Below, piece after piece: positions 37,387 to 49,391 of a stretch of DNA of 64,000 nt. Positions within the stretch are counted from its first letter, which is position 1. Each line of letters starts with the position of its first letter. The position numbers and the translations under genes were made by a program. The stretch is from Perlucidibaca aquatica (lineage in GTDB: Bacteria > Pseudomonadota > Gammaproteobacteria > Pseudomonadales > Moraxellaceae): positions 186,001 to 250,000 of the forward strand of contig NZ_LZDB01000001.1 of the NCBI RefSeq assembly GCF_001676655.1. Direction: 5' to 3'. Under the pieces are notes generated by a model, which saw nothing but the letters and a program-made list of their open reading frames with translations, was not told where the DNA came from and did not search any database.

Positions 37387-39237
37387 TTACACCAACACAA
37401 GCAAAGAAAGAATGATCAAGGCAGCCACAGCAAATGACGCGGCATACCAACGAATCTGACCGTTTTCAGTCGGCACCAAGAGGCGGTTACCCAATCGGGT
37501 CAGGCGCGGCAATAGACCTATGCCCTGATCCGCCGGATCGTGTCGCAGCACATGCACCAAGAACATGAATGGCTTCACGAAAACTCGGTCGTAGAGCCAA
37601 TCAAAGCCCCAGGCGTTGTACCAAAGTTTGCTAAGGGCACGTGCCGGTGCGAGCTCGCCCAACGCGGTAACGAAACGGCGCTCGCCCAGGAACAAAAAGG
37701 CCGCAATGATGATGCCGAGAATCGCAATACCGCCGGAAACCATTTCGAGCTCATGCTTACCGTGCTCACCCGCTGTGGCCGATGGCATGGCTGGCAGTAC
37801 ATCGGCCAGTGGCTGTTGAATCAGCGCGCCAACACCCGTAGACAGTACCAGCAGGATGGCCAAGGGCAGCCAGTACGTCACACCCTTAAGGGCATGCGCA
37901 TGGGTCTTTTCTTCACCATGAAACACGATAAAGATCAGGCGGAAGGTATAGATCGAGGTCAGGAAGGCACCTAGCAAGCCTGCGAGCAGCAAGTTCGAGT
38001 GGCCGCCGGCATAAGCCTCGAAAAGAATTTCGTCTTTAGAGAAGAAGCCAGAGGTCACGAATGGCAAGGCCGCCAGCGCACCGCCACCGATCAGGAAGCA
38101 GGCGTACACGAACGGGATTTTCTTGCGCAGGCCACCCATCTTGAAGATGTTCTGCTCGTGATGCACAGCGATGATGACCGCACCCGCCGAGAGGAAGAGC
38201 AGCGCCTTAAAGAAGGCATGCGTCATCAAGTGAAAAATAGCGGCCGACCACGCGCTGACACCCAGGGCCAGAAACATATAGCCAATTTGGCTCATGGTCG
38301 AATAGGCCAGAATGCGCTTGATATCGGTTTGAACCAGCGCTGCAAAGCCCGACAGCACCAGCGTAATCGCGCCAATGATGCCCACCAGTGCCAGTACATC
38401 GGGTGCTAACTCGAATAGTCCGTGCGTACGGGCAATCAAGTACACACCGGCAGTAACCATGGTAGCGGCGTGAATGAGGGCGGAGACGGGAGTTGGACCT
38501 GCCATCGCATCCGCCAACCACGTTTGCAGCGGTAGCTGTGCGGATTTGCCGACAGCACCGCCGAGCAACATCAGCGTCGCCATGTTGATCCAGAACGAGC
38601 CGCTAGCAAAGTGTTGCGGTGCCAGCACCATCAGTTCCTGAATGTTCAACGTGCCGAGTTCACGGAACAAAATCATCATGCCGATGGCAAGGAAGGTGTC
38701 GCCGACGCGGGTGACGATGAAGGCCTTGCGTGCGGCCAGACCGTTGGCCGCATCTTTGTAATAGAAGCCGATGAGCAAGTAGGAGCAAAGGCCCACACCT
38801 TCCCAACCGAAGTACAGGAATAACAAGTTATCGCCCAGTACCAGGAAAATCATGGAGGCAACAAACAGGTTCATGTACGAGAAGAAACGCTCGTAGCCGT
38901 CCTCTCCGCGCATATACCACGACGCGAAGATATGAATCAGAAAGCCAACCCCGGTGATAACGCCCATCATGGTCAGAGACAGGCCGTCTAAGCGCAGAGC
39001 GAACTCGGCATTCAGGCCATCCACCGCCAGCCACGTCCACAGCACTTGGGTGAATGCGCCGCTTTCCGGTGTATGGGTCAGGAAGTCGTAGCCGACCCAT
39101 GCCGTGGTGGCCGCCGACAGACCGAGCGAACCCACGCCAATGAGTGCCGCCACATTTTCTGAAATACGCTCACGCGAAAGCGACAGCAGAATGTAGCCCA
39201 AGAGGGGAAATACAATGGTCAGGAAGAGCAGGTTCAT
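37387..39237 (-). CDS. nuoL: NADH-quinone oxidoreductase subunit L
   Basis: Distal proton-pumping subunit (616 residues; E. coli 613). The channel Glu is in [13 protein letters not shown] and the Lys in [12 protein letters not shown]. The C-terminal region carries the long lateral helix expected to run along M, N and K. The start overlaps the nuoK stop (ATGA). Confidence 0.98.
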   Translation of the reverse strand: MNLLFLTIVFPLLGYILLSLSRERISENVAALIGVGSLGLSAATTAWVGYDFLTHTPESGAFTQVLWTWLAVDGLNAEFALRLDGLSLTMMGVITGVGFLIHIFASWYMRGEDGYERFFSYMNLFVASMIFLVLGDNLLFLYFGWEGVGLCSYLLIGFYYKDAANGLAARKAFIVTRVGDTFLAIGMMILFRELGTLNIQELMVLAPQHFASGSFWINMATLMLLGGAVGKSAQLPLQTWLADAMAGPTPVSALIHAATMVTAGVYLIARTHGLFELAPDVLALVGIIGAITLVLSGFAALVQTDIKRILAYSTMSQIGYMFLALGVSAWSAAIFHLMTHAFFKALLFLSAGAVIIAVHHEQNIFKMGGLRKKIPFVYACFLIGGGALAALPFVTSGFFSKDEILFEAYAGGHSNLLLAGLLGAFLTSIYTFRLIFIVFHGEEKTHAHALKGVTYWLPLAILLVLSTGVGALIQQPLADVLPAMPSATAGEHGKHELEMVSGGIAILGIIIAAFLFLGERRFVTALGELAPARALSKLWYNAWGFDWLYDRVFVKPFMFLVHVLRHDPADQGIGLLPRLTRLGNRLLVPTENGQIRWYAASFAVAALIILSLLVLV

Positions 39238-39542
39238 CCGCGCATCTCACTGGCAGCATCAATGTCGAGGGTTTTAAAGCGACGATACAACTGCAACACA
39301 ATGGCCAGGCCTACCGAGGCCTCAGCGGCGGCCAAGGTGATGACAAAAATGAACATGACCTGGCCATCTGCCTGCGCCCAGCGCGCACCCGCCACAACGA
39401 AGGCCAGTGCCGTGGCATTCATCATGACTTCCAGTGACATCAGCACAAACAAAATATTGCGGCGCACCAGCAAGCCGGTCAGGCCGAGTACAAACAAAAT
39501 GGCGGCAAGTGCCAAGCCATGCTCCATGGGTATTCCGGTCAT
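39234..39542 (-). CDS. nuoK: NADH-quinone oxidoreductase subunit K
   Basis: Three-helix membrane subunit, 102 residues as in many Gammaproteobacteria (E. coli 100). The conserved glutamates lie in M-S-L-E-V-M-M-N-A and [10 protein letters not shown]. The start at 39542 gives the canonical M-x-x-I-P-M-E-H-G-L N terminus; the frame opens 36 bases earlier without conserved sequence. Confidence 0.96.
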   Translation of the reverse strand: MTGIPMEHGLALAAILFVLGLTGLLVRRNILFVLMSLEVMMNATALAFVVAGARWAQADGQVMFIFVITLAAAEASVGLAIVLQLYRRFKTLDIDAASEMRG

Positions 39543-39578
39543 TACACTGTCCATCCCGTCAAAACCTGTAGCAGCCAA

Positions 39579-40094
39579 TTACGGCTGATCATCCGAACGG
39601 CCTAGGTGGTATGCCGCCACCATAGCGCCTAACAATAAGAAAGAGGCCAGCTCTACCGCGAGCAAGTAGGGGCCATATAAGGCCACGCCCACTTCCTTCG
39701 CGGACACTGGCGTCAAGCCAGCCGGGTGCTGACCCATGCCACTCAATACATAGCCCAAGGTGCCTAGCAAAGCCAAGGCCAGCAAGGAGGGCAGCAGCCA
39801 CACACGCGGTGTCATCCAAGCCTTTTCCTGGGCCATGGCGGCATCGTCCATGTTCAGCATCATGATGACGAACACAAACAGCACCATGATGGCACCGGCA
39901 TACACGATGATTTCCAACATGCCAGCAAATGGCGCGCCGAGGGCAAAGAAAATCACCGCCACCGCCAGTAAAGACACGATGAGGTTGAGCAACGCATGCA
40001 CCGGATTGGTGTGCGTGATCACGCGCAGCGTAGCCAGGATGGCAACAGCAGCAGCAATGTAGAAGGCATATAGCACGGCATTCACTCTCTTCAT
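39579..40094 (-). CDS. nuoJ: NADH-quinone oxidoreductase subunit J
   Basis: Five-helix membrane subunit (171 residues; E. coli 184). The long pi-bulge helix block G-M-L-E-I-I-V-Y-A-G-A-I-M-V-L-F-V-F is intact. It lies between nuoI and nuoK with 36-base gaps on each side. Confidence 0.97.
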   Translation of the reverse strand: MKRVNAVLYAFYIAAAVAILATLRVITHTNPVHALLNLIVSLLAVAVIFFALGAPFAGMLEIIVYAGAIMVLFVFVIMMLNMDDAAMAQEKAWMTPRVWLLPSLLALALLGTLGYVLSGMGQHPAGLTPVSAKEVGVALYGPYLLAVELASFLLLGAMVAAYHLGRSDDQP

Positions 40095-40130
40095 GCGCCA
40101 ACCGAAGCCGGCGCCGTTGTTATCCGCCGA

Positions 40131-40673
40131 TTACGGCATCAGACCCTTAACGCTGACCGGCTCAGCTTCATGCTGCGCCGCGCCTTTCGGCTTGCCAGCA
40201 ATAGACATACCGGCGACACGGTAGAAGTTGTAATCCGGGTTTTTGCCTGGGCCAGAAATCAGCAGATCTTCCTTTTCGTAGACCAGATCCTGACGCTTAA
40301 ACTCCGCCATTTCAAAATCCGGCGTGAGCTGAATTGCCGTGGTTGGGCAGGCCTCTTCGCACATGCCGCAGAAAATGCAGCGCGAAAAATTGATACGGAA
40401 AAACTCGGGGTACCAGCGGCCATCGTCCGTTTCAGCTTTTTGCAGCGAGATGCAGCCTACGGGGCAGGCCACTGCACAGAGGTTGCAAGCCACACAACGC
40501 TCTTCACCGTCCGGATCGCGAGTCAGCACGATACGACCACGATAACGCGGCGGCACGTAGATCGGCACTTCCGGATACATGAGCGTGTCGCGCTTGCGGA
40601 ACGAGTGCGAGAACACCATCACCATGCTGCGGATCTGGGTGAACGCGCCGACGATAATTCCAGTCAATGTCAT
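40131..40673 (-). CDS. nuoI: NADH-quinone oxidoreductase subunit I
   Basis: Peripheral-arm ferredoxin-like subunit binding clusters N6a and N6b. The two motifs are [12 protein letters not shown] and [12 protein letters not shown]. At 180 residues it has the E. coli length. It links NuoG to NuoB in the electron path. It lies 10 bases after nuoH. Confidence 0.98.
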   Translation of the reverse strand: MTLTGIIVGAFTQIRSMVMVFSHSFRKRDTLMYPEVPIYVPPRYRGRIVLTRDPDGEERCVACNLCAVACPVGCISLQKAETDDGRWYPEFFRINFSRCIFCGMCEEACPTTAIQLTPDFEMAEFKRQDLVYEKEDLLISGPGKNPDYNFYRVAGMSIAGKPKGAAQHEAEPVSVKGLMP

Positions 40674-40683
40674 CTTCAGTTCC

Positions 40684-41691
40684 TCAGGCGGCCGGGGCGT
40701 TTAGCAAGACAACCGCAGCCGTCACCAACATATTCAACAAACACAGTGGCAGGCACACCATCCAGCCAAAGGTCATCACGCGGTCGTAGCGTGGACGCAT
40801 GAGCGCACCGCGCACGAGCACAAAGATCATGATGAAAAAGCCCGTCTTGGCGGCGAACCAGAAGAACGGTGGAATGTTTTCCAAATAAGGAATTGGCAGC
40901 GGCAGCCAGCCACCGAGGAACAGTGTGGCGAGCAGGGCCGAAATGACCACCACCGCAACGTATTCACCCACGAAGAACATGCCCCACTTCAGGCCCGAGT
41001 ATTCGATGTGATAACCATCGGCCAGTTCCTGCTCGGCTTCCGGCTGGTCAAAGGGATGACGGTGAGTCACCGCGATGCCGGCGATCAGGAAGGTGCAGAA
41101 GGCAAAAAACTGCGGCACGATAAACCACATGTCCTGCTGTGCCAGCACGATGTCGCGCAGACTGAACGAGTCGGCCTGAATGACCACGCCCATGAGCGCG
41201 ATGCCCATGAACACTTCGTATGACAGTGTTTGAGCAGAGGCGCGCATGGCCCCGAGCAAGGCGTACTTGTTGTTGCTCGACCAGCCGGCAAACAACACGG
41301 CATAGACCGCCAGTCCGGCCATGGCGAGGAAGAACAAGATACCGACATTGAGGTCAAACACACCCCAGGTTGGGGTGATGGGGATGACGGCCATCACTGC
41401 CAGCAGAGATGAAAACGCAATCGCGGGGGCTAACCAGAAAATGAACTTGTCGGCAAACGGGGGCGTCCAGTCTTCCTTAAAGAACATTTTCAACATGTCG
41501 GCGGCGAGCTGGAACAGGCCGAATGGGCCGACACGGTTGGGACCGTAGCGATCCTGCCAGAGCGCCAGCAAGCGACGCTCGACGAAGCTCAGGAAGGCCC
41601 CGGCGAGCACGACCGCAAGCAAAATGACCAGCGCTTTCATGACCGCAATGAGGATCTCGGCGAGATCAGGTGTTAGCCAAGCCATGTTCAT
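40684..41691 (-). CDS. nuoH: NADH-quinone oxidoreductase subunit H
   Basis: Eight-helix subunit forming part of the quinone site (335 residues). Blocks [21 protein letters not shown] and [13 protein letters not shown] are conserved, the latter containing the E-channel acidic residues. The start at 41691 has GGGAGG about 9 bases upstream and lies 2 bases after the nuoG stop; the frame opens earlier at 41727. ATG at 41685 is a second in-frame option. Confidence 0.97.
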   Translation of the reverse strand: MNMAWLTPDLAEILIAVMKALVILLAVVLAGAFLSFVERRLLALWQDRYGPNRVGPFGLFQLAADMLKMFFKEDWTPPFADKFIFWLAPAIAFSSLLAVMAVIPITPTWGVFDLNVGILFFLAMAGLAVYAVLFAGWSSNNKYALLGAMRASAQTLSYEVFMGIALMGVVIQADSFSLRDIVLAQQDMWFIVPQFFAFCTFLIAGIAVTHRHPFDQPEAEQELADGYHIEYSGLKWGMFFVGEYVAVVVISALLATLFLGGWLPLPIPYLENIPPFFWFAAKTGFFIMIFVLVRGALMRPRYDRVMTFGWMVCLPLCLLNMLVTAAVVLLNAPAA

Positions 41692-41693
41692 GC

Positions 41694-44417
41694 TCAGAGG
41701 CCTCCCTGCAAGGCAATCGTGGCCCAACCCTGACGCGCCACCAGCGGCTGATCGGCCAAGCCCACAGGCAGACCGAGCGTACCCACAGGCAGGCTGTCAT
41801 CAATGCGGATAGGCAGTTTGGCAGCGCCCGCACCCGCACGGACTAGGACCATGGCATCTGCACCCACGGTTAGCTGCGCGGCAGTGGCACTGCTCAACGC
41901 AACATACGCGGTTGCATTACGCGACTCGGTGACAGGCGCTTTTGCGGCCATTTCGTCGCTACCAAAGAGGTGGTAAATCGGCAACACACGTAGCTCATTG
42001 GTACGTACAGCAAAGGCTGCGGGCACATCACCAAAGTAGCCCATGGCCTGACCTGCCGTGAAGACGCGAACACCTTGGTCACCTGCCTTCAGGCTGCCAC
42101 CAACTTCATCTTGGAATTTATTCCATGCAGATGGCGAGTTCCAACCTGGTGCCGAAGCAAACGGCACGATGGGCGACGACTCATTCGGACCGGCATAGCC
42201 TTCCATGGAGAACGCCAAGGCCGAGTCTGGATCTTGCGAGGCGCGTGGCTCATGCACGGAAATATTGGCACGCATGGAGGTGCGGCCGGAGTAACGACGC
42301 GGCTCACGGGCAATTTTCAGGCCGTGAATACGGAAGTTTGCATTCGGTGCTGCCGCGACAATGCTGGACAATGCAGGGATACCGGCGGCTGTTGCAGCTA
42401 CGGCATCATCGAGCAAGGTCCACTGCACGTCTTTGTCTAACAGCGTGCTGTGCAGGGCATGTAGCCAGCGCCATGACTCTTTAACCAGTACGGCTGCGTC
42501 GTAATAGCTGGCATCAAATGCCTGGAAGTAGCGCTGTGCGCGCCCTTCTTGGCTGATCACAGTGCCATCGCCTTCGGCAAAGGTCGCCGCCGATAACACC
42601 CAGTGTGCCTTATCGGTAGTGGCGGTCTGCTGATGGTCCACAACAATCACGGTGCTTGCGGCATTCAGCGCGGCATCCACCACGGCCGTGTCGGCACGAC
42701 GGTAAAGGTCATTTTCGAGCACCACCACCGTGTCTGCCGCGCCACTGGCGAGCAAACTGAGCGCCTCGTCCAGCGATTCGCCGCCGATTAACGTGCCACC
42801 CACCGAGTTCACTTCACTGAGTGCGAGCACGATGCCAGCGTCTTTCTCACGCTTGAGAAGCGCCTGAGTGATGTTGGCCGCCGCCTGCAGCACGGCGGCA
42901 TCGCCAGCGCCCACACCGGACACAACCAAAGGCTTCTTAGCTGCTAACAATTCATTCGCGATGGCCTGTGCCAGTGTCTGCGTAGCCGCATCCAGGCCAC
43001 TGACCGCAGGCGCCGTGGCATCAATGGCGTGCGCCACGGCAAAGCCTAAGCGCGCAATGTCTTCAGGCGCGGCACGATGGGTCGTCAGTGCCACATCATC
43101 CAAACGCGTCGCGCTTACGCTGGCAATAAACAGCGGCGACAAGGCGCGCTGGCCAATGTCACGCACCCCAAGGGCATTCCAATCTTGGATGCGCTTGTCC
43201 GCACTCATCTGCACCGGCTTGTTCTTGACAGACTGACGCAGTGCCAGCGCGAGACGCGCAGAGGTTTGCGTCACATCTTCACCGAGTACGAAAACGGCAT
43301 CGCAGGCCTCAACATCACGCATGCCCAGTACGCGCTCTGCGTGGCTTTGCAAAATGCTCACCGCGAGTTGATCGAGGGCTTGATCCGCAGCATTAACACC
43401 GGCAAAGAAATTGTCGGCGCCGACCAGCTCGCGCAGCGCGAAATTGGCTTCGAGGCTGGCGCGCGGCGAGCCAATACCAATGGTGCGTTTAGCGGCTTTG
43501 ACGGCGGCGGCAATGCCATCCAATGCCGCATCCATGCCACGCTTTTCAAGACCGGCAGCCGTGCGCTGCAAGGGCTGGCGTGGGCGATCTTCGCGATTGA
43601 CGAAGCCGTAACCGAAGCGACCACGGTCACACAGGAAATACTGGTTCACGGCGCCGTTGAAGCGGTTTTCGATACGGCGCAGCTCGCCATAACGCTCGCC
43701 CGGGCTGATGTTGCAACCGGCCGCGCAGCCTTGGCAGATGCTAGGCGCGAACTGCATGTCCCACTTACGGTTATAACGCTCGCTGTGGGTTTTATCGGTG
43801 AACACACCGGTCGGGCAGACCTCGGCGAGGTTGCCGGAGAATTCGCTTTCCAGCGTGCCGTCTTCAACACGACCAAAATAGACGTTGTCGTGCGCACCGA
43901 AAACGCCGAGATCCTGGCCGCCGGCGTAGTCGTTGTAAAAACGCACACAGCGGTAGCAGGCGATGCAGCGGTTCATTTCGTGTCCGATAAACGGACCGAG
44001 ATCTTGATTCTGGTGCGTACGCTTCTGGAAGCGATAGCGACGAGTGTTATGGCCCGTCATCACCGTCATGTCCTGCAAATGACAGTGGCCGCCTTCCTCA
44101 CACACCGGACAGTCGTGCGGGTGGTTGGTCATCAACCACTCGACCACCGAAGCGCGAAATTCCTTGGCTTCAGCATCATCAATGGAGATGAAGGTGTTGT
44201 CGGTGGACGGCGTCATGCACGACATCACCAAACGACCGCGCTTGTCATCGGCGTTGGCGTACTGCTTGACCGCGCACTGGCGACAGGCGCCGACAGAACC
44301 CAGCGCCGGATGCCAGCAGAAATAGGGAATATCGAGGCCGAGCGAAAGACAGGCGCGCAACAGGTTGTCGCTACCGTCTACATCGTACTGCTTGCCATCT
44401 ACATGGATCGTTGCCAT
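41694..44417 (-). CDS. nuoG: NADH-quinone oxidoreductase subunit G
   Basis: Largest peripheral subunit (907 residues). An N-terminal ferredoxin domain binds [2Fe-2S] N1b (C34, C45, C48 and a later Cys), followed by the His-ligated N5 motif H-P-H-D-C-P-V-C and the N4 motif C-I-A-C-Y-R-C. A further C-x2-C-x3-C-x27-C set (I-C-Q-G-C-A-A-G-C ... F-L-C) supplies cluster N7, which is present in E. coli but absent from mitochondria. The molybdopterin-oxidoreductase-like C-terminal domain is divergent and without cofactor motifs, as usual. Confidence 0.97.
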   Translation of the reverse strand: MATIHVDGKQYDVDGSDNLLRACLSLGLDIPYFCWHPALGSVGACRQCAVKQYANADDKRGRLVMSCMTPSTDNTFISIDDAEAKEFRASVVEWLMTNHPHDCPVCEEGGHCHLQDMTVMTGHNTRRYRFQKRTHQNQDLGPFIGHEMNRCIACYRCVRFYNDYAGGQDLGVFGAHDNVYFGRVEDGTLESEFSGNLAEVCPTGVFTDKTHSERYNRKWDMQFAPSICQGCAAGCNISPGERYGELRRIENRFNGAVNQYFLCDRGRFGYGFVNREDRPRQPLQRTAAGLEKRGMDAALDGIAAAVKAAKRTIGIGSPRASLEANFALRELVGADNFFAGVNAADQALDQLAVSILQSHAERVLGMRDVEACDAVFVLGEDVTQTSARLALALRQSVKNKPVQMSADKRIQDWNALGVRDIGQRALSPLFIASVSATRLDDVALTTHRAAPEDIARLGFAVAHAIDATAPAVSGLDAATQTLAQAIANELLAAKKPLVVSGVGAGDAAVLQAAANITQALLKREKDAGIVLALSEVNSVGGTLIGGESLDEALSLLASGAADTVVVLENDLYRRADTAVVDAALNAASTVIVVDHQQTATTDKAHWVLSAATFAEGDGTVISQEGRAQRYFQAFDASYYDAAVLVKESWRWLHALHSTLLDKDVQWTLLDDAVAATAAGIPALSSIVAAAPNANFRIHGLKIAREPRRYSGRTSMRANISVHEPRASQDPDSALAFSMEGYAGPNESSPIVPFASAPGWNSPSAWNKFQDEVGGSLKAGDQGVRVFTAGQAMGYFGDVPAAFAVRTNELRVLPIYHLFGSDEMAAKAPVTESRNATAYVALSSATAAQLTVGADAMVLVRAGAGAAKLPIRIDDSLPVGTLGLPVGLADQPLVARQGWATIALQGGL

Positions 44418-44452
44418 TTCAGACCGTCTTCAAATTCGCGAAATGAGAGCGC

Positions 44453-45784
44453 TCAGGCCGTCAAGGCTTGAGCGGGCTGCGAGACGACACCGGCGTCGAA
44501 CTCGCTGCGGAAATACTTGATGGCACTGCCCAACGGTTCGACCGCACCTGGCGCATGCGCACAGAACGTCTTACCCGGACCCAAGTGACCAACCAGCTGC
44601 AATAACGTCTCAACATCGCCAGCCTGACCTTCGCCACGCTCCAGTGCGCGCAGGATCTTCACGCTCCAAGGCAGGCCATCACGGCAGGGCGTACACCAGC
44701 CACAGGACTCGCGCGCAAAGAACTCTTCCATGTTGCGAAGCAGCGATACCATGCTGATGCTGTCGTCAATTGCCAGCGCCAAACCGGTACCCATACGCGT
44801 ACCGACCTTACCGATACCGGCAGCGTACATTTGCGCGTCAAGGTGTTCTGGTAGCAGGAAACCGGTGCCGGCACCGCCAGGCTGCCACGCCTTCAGCGTG
44901 TAACCGTCGCGCATGCCGCCCGCATAGTCTTCAAATAATTCACGGGCGCTGATACCGAACGGTAGTTCCCAGACACCGGGGTTCTTCACCTTGCCAGAGA
45001 AGCCCATCATTTTCGTGCCGTGATCTTCGCTGCCGGGACGCGCCAGCGACTTGAACCAGTCCACACCATTGGCCACGATGGCCGAGACATTGGACAGCGT
45101 TTCCACGTTGTTGACGCAGGTCGGCATGCCCCAGACACCGACAGCAGCCGGGAATGGTGGCTTGGCGCGCGGATTGGCGCGACGGCCTTCGAGCGAATTG
45201 ATCAGCGCGGTTTCTTCGCCACAGATATAGCGACCGGCGCCGGTGTGAACATAAAGCTCAAAATCAAAACCGGAGCCGAGGATGTTTTTGCCAATAAAGC
45301 CTGCAGCGCGAGCTTCATCCAGCGCGGCATTGAGAATGCGCGCCGCATCCACGTATTCGCCACGCAGGAAGATGTAGCCGGTGGTCGCTGCCAAGGCACG
45401 CGCACTGATGACCATACCTTCGATCAGCAAATGCGGCAGCTGCTCCATGAGCAGGCGGTCCTTCCAGGTGTTCGGCTCCATCTCATCGGCGTTGCAGAGC
45501 AGATAGCGCGGTGACTTGCCGTCGCTAGGCGGCATCAGGCCCCACTTCACGCCGGTGGGAAAGCCTGCGCCGCCACGACCTTTCAGACCAGAGTCTTTCA
45601 CTTGCTCAACGATTTCGGCAGGGCTGAGATCCTTCAGCGCTTTGCGCAGACCGGCATAACCGGCCTTGGACTGATACTCAGCCAGACCTACCGTGGCACC
45701 GTCATCACGCAAACGCCACGTCAGCGGATGTGTCTCGGCGCTGCGGGCAATGGTGTTAGCCGGGCCGAATGAAGACAGGATCAT
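44453..45784 (-). CDS. nuoF: NADH-quinone oxidoreductase subunit F
   Basis: NADH- and FMN-binding subunit with the N3 cluster (443 residues). The NADH/FMN loop is [14 protein letters not shown]. Cluster ligands are in [12 protein letters not shown], with a fourth Cys in K-T-F-C-A-H. The start overlaps the nuoE stop by 4 bases. A 35-base gap precedes nuoG. Confidence 0.98.
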   Translation of the reverse strand: MILSSFGPANTIARSAETHPLTWRLRDDGATVGLAEYQSKAGYAGLRKALKDLSPAEIVEQVKDSGLKGRGGAGFPTGVKWGLMPPSDGKSPRYLLCNADEMEPNTWKDRLLMEQLPHLLIEGMVISARALAATTGYIFLRGEYVDAARILNAALDEARAAGFIGKNILGSGFDFELYVHTGAGRYICGEETALINSLEGRRANPRAKPPFPAAVGVWGMPTCVNNVETLSNVSAIVANGVDWFKSLARPGSEDHGTKMMGFSGKVKNPGVWELPFGISARELFEDYAGGMRDGYTLKAWQPGGAGTGFLLPEHLDAQMYAAGIGKVGTRMGTGLALAIDDSISMVSLLRNMEEFFARESCGWCTPCRDGLPWSVKILRALERGEGQAGDVETLLQLVGHLGPGKTFCAHAPGAVEPLGSAIKYFRSEFDAGVVSQPAQALTA

Positions 45785-46314
45785 TTGTATTTCTCCAGCA
45801 AGGCCGGGATTTGATCGGGCGTGAGGCCGCCGTAAGTATCGTCATCGATCATCATCGTCGAACCCTTATCGCAATTGCCCAAGCAGCACACGGGCAGCAG
45901 CGTGAAGCGGTCATCGGCACTGGTCTGGCCAAGGCCGCAGCCGAGTTCGGCGCTGAGCTTTTCCAGCACCTGCTCGTGACCGTTGATGTAGCAGGTCATG
46001 CTGTCGCAAAGACGCACCACATGACGGCCGACCGGAACACGGAAGATCTGGCTGTAGAACGTCGCCACGCCTTCCACATCCGGTGCCGGGATGCCGAGCA
46101 CCTCGGCAATGGCCGGGATCGCGCCATCAGGCACATAGCGATAGTTGGCCTGGACGATCTTAAGCGCGTCGATGCTGGCCGCGCGCGCGTCCGGGTAATG
46201 CGACATGGCATGCTCGATGTCATGTCGCTCCTGGTGCGACAGCTGAAATTTGCTGGTCGCGATGAGCTGGGCGCTCGATGTCGGGTTCGCTGTAGTCATG
46301 TTATCGGTCAACAT
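45781..46314 (-). CDS. nuoE: NADH-quinone oxidoreductase subunit E
   Basis: Thioredoxin-like [2Fe-2S] (N1a) subunit of the NADH dehydrogenase module, 177 residues. The four ligands are in C-D-S-M-T-C and C-C-L-G-N-C (first pair spaced as in family; last block conserved). The block [10 protein letters not shown] matches E. coli closely. The start at 46314 overlaps nuoCD by 14 bases; an ATG at 46299 is equally plausible and gives 172 residues. Confidence 0.96.
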   Translation of the reverse strand: MLTDNMTTANPTSSAQLIATSKFQLSHQERHDIEHAMSHYPDARAASIDALKIVQANYRYVPDGAIPAIAEVLGIPAPDVEGVATFYSQIFRVPVGRHVVRLCDSMTCYINGHEQVLEKLSAELGCGLGQTSADDRFTLLPVCCLGNCDKGSTMMIDDDTYGGLTPDQIPALLEKYK

Positions 46315-48079
46315 CGGCCATCACAAAGTCAATGGAAGCTAGATAGGCAATCAGGTCCGGGATCATGGATCCGCGAATCACCGAAGGAATCTGCTGCAAA
46401 TGCGCGAACGACGGCGTACGGATACGCGTGCGATAGCTCATCGTGTTCTTGTCCGAGGTCAGGTAGTAGCTGTTGATGCCCTTGGTGGCTTCGACCATGA
46501 AACTGGCCTCGCCAGCCGGCATCACCGGACCCCACGACACGCTGGTGAAGTGGTGAATTAGCGTTTCGATATCCTGCAGCGTGCGCTCTTTCGGTGGCGG
46601 CACACTGAGCGGATGATCGGCCTTGTACGGGCCGCTCGGCATGTTCTTCAGGCACTGCTCGATGATGCGCAGCGACTGGCGCATCTCCTCGATACGCACC
46701 ACGGCACGGTCATAGGCATCGCCGTTGACGGCCAGCGGCACATCGAACTCGTAGTTCTCGTAGCCGGAATACGGACGCGCCTTGCGCAGGTCGAAGTCGA
46801 CACCGGTGGCACGCAAACCAGCGCCAGTAACGCCCCACTCGATGGCTTCGGCGCTGTTGTACTGCGCCACACCGATGGCACGCGCCTTCAGCACGCTGTT
46901 GCGCATCGCAGCCTTCTCGTATTCCTTCAGACGCGATGGCATCCAGTCGAGGAATTCGCGCACCAGTCGCTCCCAGCCCTTGGGCAGGTCATGCGCCACG
47001 CCGCCGATACGGAACCAGGCCGGATGCATACGGAAGCCGGTGATGGCCTCGATGACATCGTAGGCGCGCTTACGGTCAGAGAACATGAAGAAGATCGGCG
47101 TCATGCCGCCGAAATCCTGAATGTAAGTGCCGAGGAACAACAGGTGCGAGGTGATGCGGAAGAACTCGGACAGCATCACGCGAATAGTTTCGACACGCGC
47201 TGGCACCTGAATGCCCGCCAGCTGCTCAACCGCCAGCACATAGGGCATGTTATTCATCACGCCACCGAGGTAATCAATACGATCGGTGTAGGGGATGAAG
47301 CTGTGCCATGTCTGTCGCTCGCCCATCTTTTCGGCACCACGATGGTGGTAGCCGATGTCGGGCACGCAATCGAGAATCTCTTCGCCATCGAGCTGCAAAA
47401 CGATGCGGAAAGCACCGTGCGCGGACGGATGGTTAGGGCCAAGGTTAAGGAACATAAAGTCGGAATCGTCCGACTGCTTTTTCATGCCCCACTCTTCCGG
47501 GTTAAAGCGCAAGGCTTCTTGCTCGGCATCTTGGCGCAAGGCGGTCAGATGGAAGGGATCGAATTCGGTGGCGCGCGCCGGATAGTCCTTACGCAGCGGA
47601 TGACCCACCCACGTACGCGGCATGAGCAAGCGGAACGGCTGCGGATGGCCGGCAAAATTAATGCCGAACAGATCCAGCACTTCACGCTCGTACCAGTTCG
47701 CATTGGCGAAAACAGGAATCGAGGTAGGCAGATTCAGGTCACTTTCGGAGAGCGCGACTTTGATGCGCACATCCGAATTTCGATCAATCGAAATCAGGTG
47801 ATAAAACACCGAGTAATCTGCCGCGGGCAGGCCGTAACGGTGCTTACGCAGACGCTCGTCCACGGCCGACAGGTCGTACAGCATGGAATAAGGCTTGGGC
47901 AGCTGCTTCAGAAAACGCAGCACATCCAAAATCTGTTCGCGCTTAACCCAGAGTGTCGGCACCTTGTCGAGCGTGGCTTGGAAAATCAGATTTTCCGCGC
48001 CAAAACGCTCGCCAAGTTCGCGTACTACCGTGAACTCAGCGCCGGGGGTCGTTTGTTGTGCAAGGACGTCGTCAGCCAT
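46301..48079 (-). CDS. nuoCD: NADH-quinone oxidoreductase fused subunit C/D
   Basis: Fusion of the 30-kDa (about 1-180) and 49-kDa (about 210-592) subunits in one 592-residue chain, the form typical of Gammaproteobacteria. The C part ends with the block [12 protein letters not shown]. The D part opens with [12 protein letters not shown], the quinone-site histidine loop, and includes [12 protein letters not shown] at 48079 is preferred; a TTG at 48097 would add six residues. A hairpin lies in the 63-base gap from nuoB. Confidence 0.97.
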   Translation of the reverse strand: MADDVLAQQTTPGAEFTVVRELGERFGAENLIFQATLDKVPTLWVKREQILDVLRFLKQLPKPYSMLYDLSAVDERLRKHRYGLPAADYSVFYHLISIDRNSDVRIKVALSESDLNLPTSIPVFANANWYEREVLDLFGINFAGHPQPFRLLMPRTWVGHPLRKDYPARATEFDPFHLTALRQDAEQEALRFNPEEWGMKKQSDDSDFMFLNLGPNHPSAHGAFRIVLQLDGEEILDCVPDIGYHHRGAEKMGERQTWHSFIPYTDRIDYLGGVMNNMPYVLAVEQLAGIQVPARVETIRVMLSEFFRITSHLLFLGTYIQDFGGMTPIFFMFSDRKRAYDVIEAITGFRMHPAWFRIGGVAHDLPKGWERLVREFLDWMPSRLKEYEKAAMRNSVLKARAIGVAQYNSAEAIEWGVTGAGLRATGVDFDLRKARPYSGYENYEFDVPLAVNGDAYDRAVVRIEEMRQSLRIIEQCLKNMPSGPYKADHPLSVPPPKERTLQDIETLIHHFTSVSWGPVMPAGEASFMVEATKGINSYYLTSDKNTMSYRTRIRTPSFAHLQQIPSVIRGSMIPDLIAYLASIDFVMADVDR

Positions 48080-48112
48080 CAGTCTCGTCGTCAGCAAAAA
48101 GTGAATGCTTGC

Positions 48113-48133
48113 GTTGAGCGCGAAGCGCTCAAC
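48113..48133 (-). other. Intercistronic hairpin between nuoB and nuoCD
   Basis: GTTGAGCGC and GCGCTCAAC form a perfect 9-bp stem with a 3-base loop, inside the largest gap of the nuo operon. No T tract follows. It is a candidate RNA-processing or stabilising element. Confidence 0.5.
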
Positions 48134-48142
48134 AGAAAATTA

Positions 48143-48820
48143 TCAGACCTGGTCTGGCGTACGCAGATTGACGACCTGAATGCGTTCGTCGTGTTTACGC
48201 TCGCGCATCGGTTCCAATTCTGGTTTGTACACACCCTGATCACCGACCGTCCAAGACAGCGGGCGACGCTCCTTGCCCACTTGCTCCTGCAAGAGCATGA
48301 GCGCCTGCAGGAAGGCTTCCGGTCGCGGCGGGCAGCCGGGAATATACACATCGACCGGCAGGAACTTATCCACACCTTGAACCACAGAGTAAATGTCATA
48401 CATGCCGCCGGAGTTCGCACAAGCGCCCATGGAAATAACCCATTTCGGCTCCAGCATCTGTTCGTATAGACGCTGCACCACGGGAGCCATTTTCATGAAG
48501 CAGGTGCCGGCCACGACCATGACATCGGCCTGACGCGGCGACGCGCGAATCACTTCGGCACCGAAACGGGCGACGTCATGCGGCGCGGTGAAGGCGGTGG
48601 CCATTTCCACATAGCAGCAGGACAGACCAAAGTTGTACGGCCACAGCGAGTTTTTGCGGCCCCAGTTCACCGCACCATGAATCATGTCTTCGAGACGACC
48701 CAGGTAAATATTCTTGTTGGTTTGATCTTCTACCGGATCCATCACACCCGTTTCAGTTTGCTGAATCGGGTAGCTGTCGTTGGCGGCGTTGGGGTCAATG
48801 CGTGTCAGGGTATATTTCAT
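48143..48820 (-). CDS. nuoB: NADH-quinone oxidoreductase subunit B
   Basis: Carries the terminal cluster N2 that reduces quinone (225 residues). Ligands are the tandem cysteines in L-S-C-C-Y-V-E-M-A, one in A-G-T-C-F-M-K, and one in I-P-G-C-P-P-R-P-E. It lies 11 bases after nuoA. Confidence 0.98.
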   Translation of the reverse strand: MKYTLTRIDPNAANDSYPIQQTETGVMDPVEDQTNKNIYLGRLEDMIHGAVNWGRKNSLWPYNFGLSCCYVEMATAFTAPHDVARFGAEVIRASPRQADVMVVAGTCFMKMAPVVQRLYEQMLEPKWVISMGACANSGGMYDIYSVVQGVDKFLPVDVYIPGCPPRPEAFLQALMLLQEQVGKERRPLSWTVGDQGVYKPELEPMRERKHDERIQVVNLRTPDQV

Positions 48821-48831
48821 GAACCACAGCC

Positions 48832-49260
48832 TCAGTGATCAGAAGGTTCGGCCGCACGGCGCGCAGCGCGACGTCGACGAGCTTCCGGCGCCCAATCCAA
48901 TGCGCCAATGCGCCAGAGGTAGAACAAGCCGACAAGCAAGACAAAAACAAAGAAGCTAACTTCAAAGAAGCCGACCCAACCCACTTCTTTTACCGAAATG
49001 GCATAGGCGTAGAGATACAACGCTTCAACGTCGAAGATCACGAAGAACATCGCCACTAAATAAAACTTAGCCGACACGCGCAGGCGTGCACCGCCACGAG
49101 AGACGATGCCTGATTCGAAAGGCTCGTTTTTAGCACGGCCCCAATCGCGACCACCCAGCAACCAAGGCACAAACAGCATGAAGCAGCATATGCCCACGAT
49201 GCCGACCAAGAAGGCACCAAAGGCCCAATAGCTGGCAACCTCAGTAACGCCCGTTGTCAT
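48832..49260 (-). CDS. nuoA: NADH-quinone oxidoreductase subunit A
   Basis: Three-helix membrane subunit (142 residues; E. coli 147). The family block [20 protein letters not shown], followed by F-D-V-E-A-L-Y-L, is intact. AGGAG lies 6 bases before the ATG. It is first in the operon. The 131-base upstream region to 49391 must hold the promoter, but I found no well-spaced -35/-10 pair there. Confidence 0.96.
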   Translation of the reverse strand: MTTGVTEVASYWAFGAFLVGIVGICCFMLFVPWLLGGRDWGRAKNEPFESGIVSRGGARLRVSAKFYLVAMFFVIFDVEALYLYAYAISVKEVGWVGFFEVSFFVFVLLVGLFYLWRIGALDWAPEARRRRAARRAAEPSDH

Positions 49261-49391
49261 GGCGAACTCCTATTAATACGTCGCGGCGGAGTGCCAGACC
49301 CAAAAGAGCCGACTCACCCAATGAATGGGGCGCAGGATACTCGTTGAAGCGCCTAATTTCCACACTCCAAATGCGGCCTATGCGTCTGGCG

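Noticed and set aside
39589-40101. Second 170-codon frame overlapping nuoJ on the same strand
   Set aside because: It is a shifted shadow of nuoJ: Cys/His-rich, without membrane helices or family motifs.
46613-48469. A 618-codon open frame on the plus strand opposite nuoCD and nuoB
   Set aside because: It is antisense to two certain genes, has no recognisable domain and no start signal; it results from codon bias in the real frames. The same applies to long antisense frames at 43077-44471, 22851-23750, 36253-37107 and 6493-7245.
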